Shown: piece by piece, positions 24,969 through 32,967 of the stretch | How the letters are laid out: every line of letters starts with the position of its first letter | How positions within the stretch are numbered: the first letter of the stretch is position 1 | Assembly (NCBI GenBank): GCA_964584805.1 | Contig: CAZPAY010000021.1 | Location: 1 to 47,331 of the forward strand | Source: JABHIE01 sp964584805 | GTDB taxonomy: Bacteria > Planctomycetota > UBA1135 | Direction of reading: 5' to 3' | DNA: 47,331 nucleotides | Position numbers and translations under genes: made by a program | Notes under the pieces: generated by a model | Told to the model about the DNA's origin: nothing | Databases searched by the model: none | What the model saw: the letters and a program-made list of their open reading frames with translations, nothing else

Positions 24969-27323
24969 ATGAGGCCGGCCAATCTCACCCGCATTCTCCT
25001 TATCGCGCTTGGCGTGGCAATGGTGCTTTGGGCTTTTGCGCGGGTCAGCCTGAGGCTCGACCCCCATGACATTCTCGATGGCCAACAAACGCTTACTGTC
25101 ATGCATTGGTCGGGCGACGCGGGCCAAGAAGAAGACGCCATCGTCGCGGACCTCATTGCCGACTTTGAGGCCGAGAACCCCAGCACGCGCATCCGCCGCA
25201 TCAACCCAGGAGACGCTGGATCGTTTTACACAAAATTACAAACCATGATGGCGGCTGGCACCCCACCGGATGTTTTTTATGTTGGGGCGGAGCGACTCCC
25301 AGCTTTTGCCTCTATGGGTTTGCTCGCGCCAACCCCAGAAAAAACTTTCGACCTCAGTGACTTTTATCCGGCCACCGTTGATGCTTTTCGATTCGACGGC
25401 ACGCGAGCTGGAGTTGGCCCCCTTTACGGTGTGCCGAAAGATTTCACCACACTTGGTTTCTATATCAATTTAGATTTATTTCAACAAGCTGGGATCACTC
25501 CGCCAACGACTTCATGGACATGGGATGATTTTATTCAAGCCGCTCTCACCATCGGCAAAATTAAAAATCGCACCGGCGCCGAATTTGTGACCTGGCCCAT
25601 GATGGTGCGCCTCTTTTTACGCACCCACAATCTCGATGTTGTCAGCGCCGACTTTGAGCAATTGCGCCTTCACGAGCCAGCCGTATTAGCCACGCTCCAA
25701 AAACTACGCGATTGGCGACACGACAGAAAAACTTACCCCCATGCACTCACCAGTGGCAAGTCGAAAGTTGCCAGCGGCTCTTCGGTTTTCCTCACGGGAA
25801 AAGTCGGGATCGCCGGCCCATTCGGGCGATGGGTTGTTCCAAGTTACCGCAAGACAAATTTTCGATGGGATTTCGCGCCACTGCCTCACGCAAATGGAAC
25901 AACACCACAGAATGCAATCGCAACCGTTGCCTGGAGTGTCGCCGCAACGAGTAGTCAACAAGATGCCGCATGGGCTCTTGTGCGCCATTTAACGGGTGAA
26001 AAAAGTCAACGGCTTGCCGCGCCCCTCGGCCTTGCCATTCCGACCCGACGCAGTGTTGCTGAAAGTGATGCCTTCCTCGACCCAGACCAGGCGCCCGCAA
26101 ATGACCGCGCGTTTATTGATCAAGCCCAAAACGCCACGGTAATTGCCTGGCCTGCCGACGCGCGGTTTGAAGCCATCTTCAAAGCCAGGATGGACCAGGG
26201 TCTTAAAACCGGCGATCAAACACTTGAAGTGGCCTTTGCTACTTTTGAAAAAGATTGGGCGTTGGTTAAAAATTCCCCTCTTGCTCGGCAAGATTGGCCC
26301 GCGGTTAATTGGAGTCAACTTTCACTTTGGGGTTCCGCCGCGTTATTGCTAACGCTTATCGTGCTTGGCCTTAGATGGTGGCGTACTCGACCTGGCGCGT
26401 TGGAATTGCGTGAAGAACTTTGGGGCTGGGCGCTACTCTCACCTTGGCTATTGGGCTTTCTCTTTTTCCTCGCGTTGCCAATTGCCTTATCTTTGGTGCT
26501 TTCCTTTTCCAAATGGAATGGTGTAAGCACGCTAGACCACGCGCAGTTTGTTGGCCTCAACAATTATGCTCAGCTTCTCGGCCACGATGACCGATTCCTT
26601 ACCAGTCTGCGCGTCACGCTCTATTACGCATTACTAGCCGTGCCACTCGGTCAAATCGTTGCACTTGGCGCAGCGATGCTCATGAACTCAAAAGTGCGGG
26701 GCATTGGTTTCTTCCGCGCGGCCTGGTATTTACCAAGCGTTTTAGCAGGCGTTGGCATCGCCGTTTTGTGGCGTTGGGTTTTTGACGGCGACCACGGGTT
26801 AATGAATGCAGGGCTACAACCTATCCTTGATTCACCGATTCTCTCTTGGGCAAACCTCACCGCCCCCGAATGGTTTGGCGCCGATGCCGCAGCGTTTGGG
26901 CCACCCGCGTTTGCCATCATGAGTATCTGGGCGGTTGGCGGGCCAATGATGATTTATTTAGCTGGGCTACAAGGAATACCTCAATCCTTACATGAAGCCG
27001 CCGAGCTTGATGGCGCAGGAGCTTGGGCGAAATTCCGTCATGTCACTTTGCCGATGCTCTCGCCCGTTGTTTTCTTTAACACAATTATGGCGATTATCGG
27101 TAGCTTCCAGGTTTTCACACAAGCCTTCGTTATGACCGGCGGCGAGCCGGGCGACCTCACACGCTTTTATGTTTTATATCTTTACAACCAGGCTTTTGAA
27201 TTCCACGAAATGGGTTACGCCTCTGCAATGGCGTGGCTTCTTCTCCTCATCATCCTCGCACTCACCGCTGTATTAATGCGCGGATCCAAAAAATTCGTCC
27301 ACTACGAATCTCTGCAATCATGA
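24969..27323 (+). CDS. Fused maltodextrin-type solute-binding protein and ABC permease (MalE-MalF fusion)
   Basis: 784 residues. Residues 8-26 form a membrane anchor. About 40-440 is an extracellular solute-binding protein of the sugar family (VMHWSGD, YTKLQTMMAAGTPPDVFYV, PLYGVPKDFTTLGFYIN). A second helix (453-469) crosses back, and 485-784 is a MalF-type permease ending with the EAA loop HEAAELDGAGAWAKFRHVTLP (about 675-695) that contacts the ATPase. The binding protein is thus tethered to its own permease, one per transporter half. It overlaps malG by ATGA. The starch locus suggests maltodextrin, but substrate is inferred. Confidence 0.9.
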   Translation: MRPANLTRILLIALGVAMVLWAFARVSLRLDPHDILDGQQTLTVMHWSGDAGQEEDAIVADLIADFEAENPSTRIRRINPGDAGSFYTKLQTMMAAGTPPDVFYVGAERLPAFASMGLLAPTPEKTFDLSDFYPATVDAFRFDGTRAGVGPLYGVPKDFTTLGFYINLDLFQQAGITPPTTSWTWDDFIQAALTIGKIKNRTGAEFVTWPMMVRLFLRTHNLDVVSADFEQLRLHEPAVLATLQKLRDWRHDRKTYPHALTSGKSKVASGSSVFLTGKVGIAGPFGRWVVPSYRKTNFRWDFAPLPHANGTTPQNAIATVAWSVAATSSQQDAAWALVRHLTGEKSQRLAAPLGLAIPTRRSVAESDAFLDPDQAPANDRAFIDQAQNATVIAWPADARFEAIFKARMDQGLKTGDQTLEVAFATFEKDWALVKNSPLARQDWPAVNWSQLSLWGSAALLLTLIVLGLRWWRTRPGALELREELWGWALLSPWLLGFLFFLALPIALSLVLSFSKWNGVSTLDHAQFVGLNNYAQLLGHDDRFLTSLRVTLYYALLAVPLGQIVALGAAMLMNSKVRGIGFFRAAWYLPSVLAGVGIAVLWRWVFDGDHGLMNAGLQPILDSPILSWANLTAPEWFGADAAAFGPPAFAIMSIWAVGGPMMIYLAGLQGIPQSLHEAAELDGAGAWAKFRHVTLPMLSPVVFFNTIMAIIGSFQVFTQAFVMTGGEPGDLTRFYVLYLYNQAFEFHEMGYASAMAWLLLLIILALTAVLMRGSKKFVHYESLQS

Positions 27324-28186
27324 TTTTAAACCTCCTCCCAAGGCGCCTGGCCCGCTATGCGCCACTCGTGCTCGGCGCGATGGTCATGCTATTCCCGCTC
27401 TGGTGGATGGCAACCATTTCGCTTGAGACTGCTGGGCGCGCCGGAGCAGCAACCGCCGGCGGAGATGTCGCACTTTGGCCCAGCGACCCGCAGTGGGGTA
27501 ATTATGCGGAAGCCCTTAAAGAATTTGGCTCAACGCCTTGGGTTGGTTTTTTAGATGCGCTTGCGAACTCGATTGTCGTGACCGTCTTGGTTGTGATTGG
27601 GCAAGTGCTTTCCTGCTCACTTGTGGGCTATGCGTTTGCGCGCATTCGATTCCGCGGTTCGAAGCCGTTGTTTGGCCTCATGCTAGGGACCATGATGTTG
27701 CCACCCCAAGTTACGATGATTCCACTCTTTTTGTTTTTCCGATCACTAGGTTGGGTCGACACTTTGTTACCGCTTGTTGTGCCTGCCTTTTTCGGCAACG
27801 CCTTTTACATTTTTATGTTCCGCCAGTTTTTCGCAAGCGTGCCTGAAGCCCTCATCGAAGCAGCGCGCATTGACGGCTGTGGGCACTTTCGCATTTGGTG
27901 GAGTTTGATGTTGCCCATGTGCAAACCGGTGATTGCCATTTGCGCAATTTTCACCTTTCTCTTTACATGGAATGATTTCATGGGGCCGCTCATTTATCTC
28001 CACAGTGAAGAGTCTTCCACTCTCGCGGTTGCATTGAATTCCTTCCGCAATCAATACGGCGGCCTCGATGATGTCCACTTACTTATGGCTGCGAGTATCG
28101 TGACCATGATTCCCTGCGTGCTACTCTTTTTTGGCGCGCAAAAACATTTTGTCGAAGGCCTCGGCAAAGGAGCAGTAAAAGGTTAA
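27320..28186 (+). CDS. malG: Sugar ABC transporter permease (MalG type)
   Basis: 288 residues from the ATG at 27320, overlapping the preceding stop by 4 bases. There are six membrane helices. The EAA-type loop IEAARIDGCGHFRIWWSLMLP precedes the last helices, and the C-terminus has the MalG-like FTFLFTWNDFMGPL and KHFVEGLGKGAVKG. It forms the membrane channel together with the fused MalE-MalF protein. The preceding start at 27233 in the same frame lies inside that gene and is rejected. Followed 2 bases later by the ATPase. Confidence 0.93.
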   Translation: MILNLLPRRLARYAPLVLGAMVMLFPLWWMATISLETAGRAGAATAGGDVALWPSDPQWGNYAEALKEFGSTPWVGFLDALANSIVVTVLVVIGQVLSCSLVGYAFARIRFRGSKPLFGLMLGTMMLPPQVTMIPLFLFFRSLGWVDTLLPLVVPAFFGNAFYIFMFRQFFASVPEALIEAARIDGCGHFRIWWSLMLPMCKPVIAICAIFTFLFTWNDFMGPLIYLHSEESSTLAVALNSFRNQYGGLDDVHLLMAASIVTMIPCVLLFFGAQKHFVEGLGKGAVKG

Positions 28187-28188
28187 CC

Positions 28189-29175
28189 ATGGCACAAGTC
28201 GTCCTTAATAATGTTGGCAAAATTTACCCCGGCAATGTGCGTGCGGCACGCGATGTCAATGTGTCCGTTGCTGACGGTGAGTTTTTGGTTTTGGTTGGCC
28301 CAAGTGGCTGCGGCAAATCCACAACCCTACGCATGGTGGCCGGCCTGGAAACTGCATCCGAGGGCACGATTCAAATTGGCGATCGCGTCGTAAATAATGT
28401 TGCACCAAAAGATCGCGACATTGCGATGGTGTTTCAGGATTATGCGCTTTACCCGCACATGACCGTGCGGCGCAACCTGGCCTTTGGGCTTGAGCGGAGG
28501 AAGGCGTCCGCGCCTGAAATCGAAAAACGCATCAGCGAGGCGTCCACTCTTCTCGGCCTAAATGAATTACTCGACCGCAAACCAGGCGCACTTTCTGGAG
28601 GGCAGCGTCAGCGCGTGGCACTTGGGCGTGCGATTGTGCGCGACCCCGCAGTTTTCCTTTTTGACGAGCCGCTCTCTAATCTTGATGCGCGCCTTCGTGT
28701 CGAAATGCGGGCTGAATTAAAAGCACTGCATCATCGACTCGGCGCGACCATTCTGTATGTCACGCACGACCAAGAAGAAGCCATGACTCTAGGCGACCGA
28801 TTGCTTGTCATGAACGAAGGTGTGGTGCAACAAGTCGGCACGCCTGACGAAATTTATAACCAACCCGCCAATGCATTTGTTGCGGGATTTCTCGGCACGC
28901 CACCGATGAATATTTTTCCTGGTGGGTTGGCCAATCTTGAAGAACGGGACGGCATGGTTCTGGGCATCCGCCCTGACGCGATTCAACCCGCCGAGGATGG
29001 CCTTGACGCCTCCGTGATTGCTGTTGAATTTTTAGGGGATTGCACTGACATTCATCTCAAACTTAACACTGGCGAAAAAGTAGTTAGCCGCGTTTCTGGC
29101 ACATCCGCGCTCAAAGCGGGCGACGAATGCAAGCTGGATTTTAATCTACTGCGTGCGCACTGGCTGAATGATTAG
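28189..29175 (+). CDS. malK: Sugar ABC transporter ATPase (MalK/UgpC/MsmX type)
   Basis: 328 residues. Walker A is GPSGCGKST, Q-loop is VFQDYALYPHMTV, signature is LSGGQRQRV, Walker B is VFLFDEPLSNLDA and H-loop is YVTHDQEEA. The C-terminal regulatory TOBE region (about 235-328) is shorter than in MalK (about 370 residues) but contains GIRPDAIQPAE. It energises the MalEF-MalG transporter and closes the operon. Its stop faces that of the next minus-strand gene with 9 bases between, and no terminator is visible. Confidence 0.93.
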   Translation: MAQVVLNNVGKIYPGNVRAARDVNVSVADGEFLVLVGPSGCGKSTTLRMVAGLETASEGTIQIGDRVVNNVAPKDRDIAMVFQDYALYPHMTVRRNLAFGLERRKASAPEIEKRISEASTLLGLNELLDRKPGALSGGQRQRVALGRAIVRDPAVFLFDEPLSNLDARLRVEMRAELKALHHRLGATILYVTHDQEEAMTLGDRLLVMNEGVVQQVGTPDEIYNQPANAFVAGFLGTPPMNIFPGGLANLEERDGMVLGIRPDAIQPAEDGLDASVIAVEFLGDCTDIHLKLNTGEKVVSRVSGTSALKAGDECKLDFNLLRAHWLND

Positions 29176-29184
29176 TTCGCGCTA

Positions 29185-31884
29185 TTAAGGTTGCACAACC
29201 TCGTGCACACCATTGGTAAATTCACCCGCAAAGGCATCATATGCCTGGAACCAAACATCGAGGCCAACCGCCGACATCGGTACCGAAACAGGTAAAAGGA
29301 CCGCACCGTAGTCGTCTGCGTTAACCATCGGCAACTGGTAAATCGGCATGGATAAATCCACAATGCCATAGCGTGTGGGTGTAGGGCCTGCCCCAACCAG
29401 CGAATAGGCAATCACAACAGGGCCATGAGGGCTCGCGCCCGCTACCACGATTTCACTTGTCACGCCTCCCTGAAAACCTCGAATCACTAAAGCCGGGCCA
29501 TCGGTTGTGGCGGAAAGAAAACCATTCGCGTCAATCAGATGCAATGGCTCTGTCGCCGTAAGCTTACCAATCGACTCACCCACAACAAACAAGCCTTGAC
29601 CGCCAGATGGGCCTGTAGCCCGTGAGCGGAACGCAAGCGGTTTGGGGCTTACATAAAGGGACTCGCCCGCAAGCAAAACCGTGCCGGGAGCAAAATCAAA
29701 GGCGACGCCCCCTTCAAGGGACCACCCCGTTAAGTCAACGGCGAATGTATTTCCGTTAATGATTTCATAATACTCTTCATCGCTGTTCCCAGAAATGGGG
29801 TCTGTCACAACTTCGCCGAAACTCAAGAGAACAATTTCGGGCTGCGCTTGAGGGATGAGTCCGCCCACAGCGCCATGCGTTTCAAACAAGTGATTACGGC
29901 GGCGCGGTAGAAAATCTAAGTCGATTTGATCTAGGCCTAAATGAAAGTTCATCGTGCGATCGCCGTAGCGGGGAATCCCCCAAACCGCTTCGTCCATAGC
30001 GGCCTCGTCGGCGAGCGATGTCTCAAGCTCAGTTAAGCGCGATTCATACTTCATGTCGCCCGTGGACGCTGTTGGGGACTGCAACTGCTCCTCCATAATC
30101 GAACGAAGCCTTGTCAAATACATTGCTTGCACGCGCGCATCACGGAAACAGGCGTCAATAAATCGATTCCAGAACAAGTCTGCTTTAGGGTAATTCTCGC
30201 TTCCGAAAAGAGGGTGACTAAAGGGGTCGTCGTCCGCCCAAATCGTGTCGTTAAGCACATCCCCCAACAAAGTGAAGTTGCGGCCAAATGTTAAGTCTTT
30301 ATCCCAAGGCAGCATGCGCCACTCTTGGTCACCTTCGGTGTCGCGATAAAGAAAATAATTTTTCGCAACATGATCATTGTCGTGCATCACATTTGTTGCG
30401 GCAAGATAATTAACAACGGCTGGCAAATCGAGATGGTCAAACAGATAGCCCGTCAATGCGGCTCCGGTAAGGGCCACACCGTCAACGAGTCCCTGTAAGT
30501 CGGAATGGTCTTCCCACTCTCGTGTTTTCTTTTCCACGCCAACGGTAGATGAATCACAAGTGTTGTACATCTTGTAAAGAGCGCCACTTTCATCTAAATC
30601 ATTTCGACGAAGCCAGCGCTTGTCCATATGTTGGTCAAAATGCGCTAAAGAATAAAACTCGCCATTCTGCTCTACTCGGATGGGAAAGCATGCGCCATTG
30701 TCCACGCCAGAATTGGCGTAGGTTTCTTGAGCCAAAATGCGGCGCACATAGGACTTGTCAGACCAAGTCGAATTAATATTAATCTCTTCCGCTTCGTCGT
30801 CAGTTGCACTCCAGTAGAGATGGTGGCCTGAATGAAAATCAAACTTGAGGCTGGGCTTCGTCCACCACATTGCGCCAGTGCCACGCCGACGGTTACTCAC
30901 ATTGTCATAAAAACGGCCCAAGTACCAAACAGACGCGTAACCGCCTCCTTGCCACAAAACATTTGGGTCTTCAATAAACCAGTGCAACACTGGAATGTCA
31001 GACACAACCAAGGGGTCAGCAATCATGCAGCCAAAGTACTGAGGGCTGTTTGTTGGGTCAGAAAATAAAGGAGCCCGGATAGTTGCAGATTGCGCGTCTT
31101 CTGCTACAACAAACCAGCGAAGCATCTCGCCGGGCTGTGCAAGGCCGGCGGGCAATTCAACAGACCACACGCCGTCTGAGGCAACGACATCAGGCGCAAT
31201 GCCGTCGTCGCGCATGGAAAGTACTGTTTCGACTGCATACATCGCACGCCAAGACAAATCGACTTGAGTAATTGCAGCAGCAGGAGCCGCGGCCAATTTC
31301 GCCGTGATGAGGATCGTGTCGTTTACGGTAGGCTCAATCGGCCAATAATTCATATCAATAACAAGAGGCCCGCCACCACCATTTGCAAAGCCCGGTGTCG
31401 CGTCTAAGAAATAGGTGAATTCTGCCGTCGGCACACCACCGGCAAAAGCCAGTCCATATGAAATGTCCGCAAACTGGGCTGGATACTCTGGGGCATATTC
31501 ATCCGCCAATGTGATGCCGTCTGCCTCAACAATTGCGAGGTATTCGCCGCCTGACTTCAATTTAAAATTAGTATGCAATTCTGAGCCAGCTACTTGCCGA
31601 TTTTTGCTGGATGCAAAAACAATCAAGAAGTCGCCGGGCGCCAGGATTGTTGGAGTTGGAAAACTCCACTGCGTAAGAAGTGCAATGTCATCTGTCAAAT
31701 ACCAACCGCTAATGTCAGCAGGGGCTGAACCAGCATTGTGTATTTCTATCCAATCAGATGATTCGGCATCTTCATCAAGCAGGACGCTGTCGTTGGCTGC
31801 CATAAATTCTGAAATCACCAACTCGCCTCCCCCCGTTTGGGGAGAGACAAGTGCGGTGCACAAAAGTGCAAGAGCCAACATCAT
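29185..31884 (-). CDS. Exported CotH-kinase protein with lamin-tail domains and a C-terminal lineage-type beta domain
   Basis: 899 residues. A short signal peptide (MMLALALLCTALVSPQ) precedes a lamin-tail domain (about 20-130: VISEFMAANDSVLLDEDAES, DWIEIHNAG), an Ig-like region (about 165-280) and a CotH domain (about 300-640: SLKFDFHSGH, HFDQHMDKRWLRRNDLDESG, NYFLYRDTEG, WRMLPWDKDLTFGRN). WDKD and GRN fit the CotH active-site pattern. A second lamin-tail domain spans about 690-790. Residues about 815-899 (VVIAYSLVGAGPTPTRYG, DLSMPIYQLP) recur in the next protein upstream. First codon is ATG-ATG without Shine-Dalgarno. Last gene of a minus-strand set with the LamG-like protein and a GH13 enzyme. 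Confidence 0.83.
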   Translation of the reverse strand: MMLALALLCTALVSPQTGGGELVISEFMAANDSVLLDEDAESSDWIEIHNAGSAPADISGWYLTDDIALLTQWSFPTPTILAPGDFLIVFASSKNRQVAGSELHTNFKLKSGGEYLAIVEADGITLADEYAPEYPAQFADISYGLAFAGGVPTAEFTYFLDATPGFANGGGGPLVIDMNYWPIEPTVNDTILITAKLAAAPAAAITQVDLSWRAMYAVETVLSMRDDGIAPDVVASDGVWSVELPAGLAQPGEMLRWFVVAEDAQSATIRAPLFSDPTNSPQYFGCMIADPLVVSDIPVLHWFIEDPNVLWQGGGYASVWYLGRFYDNVSNRRRGTGAMWWTKPSLKFDFHSGHHLYWSATDDEAEEININSTWSDKSYVRRILAQETYANSGVDNGACFPIRVEQNGEFYSLAHFDQHMDKRWLRRNDLDESGALYKMYNTCDSSTVGVEKKTREWEDHSDLQGLVDGVALTGAALTGYLFDHLDLPAVVNYLAATNVMHDNDHVAKNYFLYRDTEGDQEWRMLPWDKDLTFGRNFTLLGDVLNDTIWADDDPFSHPLFGSENYPKADLFWNRFIDACFRDARVQAMYLTRLRSIMEEQLQSPTASTGDMKYESRLTELETSLADEAAMDEAVWGIPRYGDRTMNFHLGLDQIDLDFLPRRRNHLFETHGAVGGLIPQAQPEIVLLSFGEVVTDPISGNSDEEYYEIINGNTFAVDLTGWSLEGGVAFDFAPGTVLLAGESLYVSPKPLAFRSRATGPSGGQGLFVVGESIGKLTATEPLHLIDANGFLSATTDGPALVIRGFQGGVTSEIVVAGASPHGPVVIAYSLVGAGPTPTRYGIVDLSMPIYQLPMVNADDYGAVLLPVSVPMSAVGLDVWFQAYDAFAGEFTNGVHEVVQP

Positions 31885-31896
31885 GAAACGCTTTCC

Positions 31897-32943
31897 CTAC
31901 TGAACGGTTGGAGCGAGAGCGTTGGTCAACTGACCGCCACCGCCAGCGTAAAGCTCAGCAGCTTGCGTGTATATGGTCAGACCCGCAATCCCAGTCGGTA
32001 CATTTACAGGGAGTGCGAACGCGCCGCTACTGCCGATTGGCATTGGAGGCATTTGGGTAATTGGCATGCTCATCGATGCATTCCCGAAAGGAGTTGGCGT
32101 TGGGCCAGAACCTGTAATGGAATAGGCAAAAACAACATTTGAGCCAGGAATCATGTTTTGAACTTCCAAGGAAGCTGTTTGCCCTGAAACCAAATTATTG
32201 ATTTGATAAATAGGGCCCATTGAGGCAGATTCAGCAGAGAAAACAATGTTGTCAAAGTGAAAGCCTGTGGTCAAACCCGAACCCGACTGAAGACGGATCT
32301 CGTTGAACAAGAAATCTGGAACAACCGCATCAAGGTCAGCTGTCGTTGTTGGGTGGTCGTTACCTGGATCGACCCACATGCGGACACGCTCATCGCCTGG
32401 AAGGAAATCGATGCGAATCACAAGACGAGCTTCAACAGAGCAATCTGTGCTAGCGACCCATGATGGTACGCCAAAGAATGGCAAATCAATACCCCACCAA
32501 TCTTGGCTGTATGGCGAACCAATGAAAAGGCGTTCGCCGCCCCACTGCTCATAAAGAGAAATGCCGCCGTACCAATCGTCAGAAGCAGCATCGCGCACAG
32601 TTGTGAAGGCCATCCAAACCGTTGAGTTGTCTTTGCCGTACTTGTCGTTAACGGTCATGGTTGGAAACGCGCTTGTATCTAAGGTGCGATAAGAGCCGGC
32701 GTGCTCAAGAGCCGTAGATGCTTTGAGGCCCGTTGCGTCCAAACCAGGGCTGGTCACATTGGCGTCGTCAAAAGTTGCGCCGGACCACCAGGAAGATGCC
32801 CACCCCGTGCCGCCATTCATGTCGCCCAAAGGGCCCGCGGCGTAGTCAAAGGAGTCGGAAGCAAGTGTTGTGTACTGAGCGCTCATCGGTGCGGAAAGTC
32901 CGGCCATGAGGAGCAAAGCGAGGGGAAGGGTTAAGTTTTTCAT
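31897..32943 (-). CDS. Exported protein with concanavalin/LamG-like domain and shared C-terminal domain
   Basis: 348 residues. A clear signal peptide (about 1-22, ending SAPMSAQ) is followed by a jelly-roll-type domain (about 25-245) beginning SDSFDYAAGPLGDMNGGTGW, a phrase typical of LamG-like secreted proteins. The C-terminal about 85 residues (NVVFAYSITGSGPTPTPFG, SMSMPITQMPPM, VNVPTGIAGLTIYTQAAE) closely parallel the end of the neighbouring CotH protein. Function is unknown; possible carbohydrate binding or a surface-attachment module. It lies 12 bases before the cotH gene and 24 bases after the GH13 gene. Confidence 0.78.
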   Translation of the reverse strand: MKNLTLPLALLLMAGLSAPMSAQYTTLASDSFDYAAGPLGDMNGGTGWASSWWSGATFDDANVTSPGLDATGLKASTALEHAGSYRTLDTSAFPTMTVNDKYGKDNSTVWMAFTTVRDAASDDWYGGISLYEQWGGERLFIGSPYSQDWWGIDLPFFGVPSWVASTDCSVEARLVIRIDFLPGDERVRMWVDPGNDHPTTTADLDAVVPDFLFNEIRLQSGSGLTTGFHFDNIVFSAESASMGPIYQINNLVSGQTASLEVQNMIPGSNVVFAYSITGSGPTPTPFGNASMSMPITQMPPMPIGSSGAFALPVNVPTGIAGLTIYTQAAELYAGGGGQLTNALAPTVQ

Positions 32944-32967
32944 GATGATGAAGGGTTGTGATGAGGG

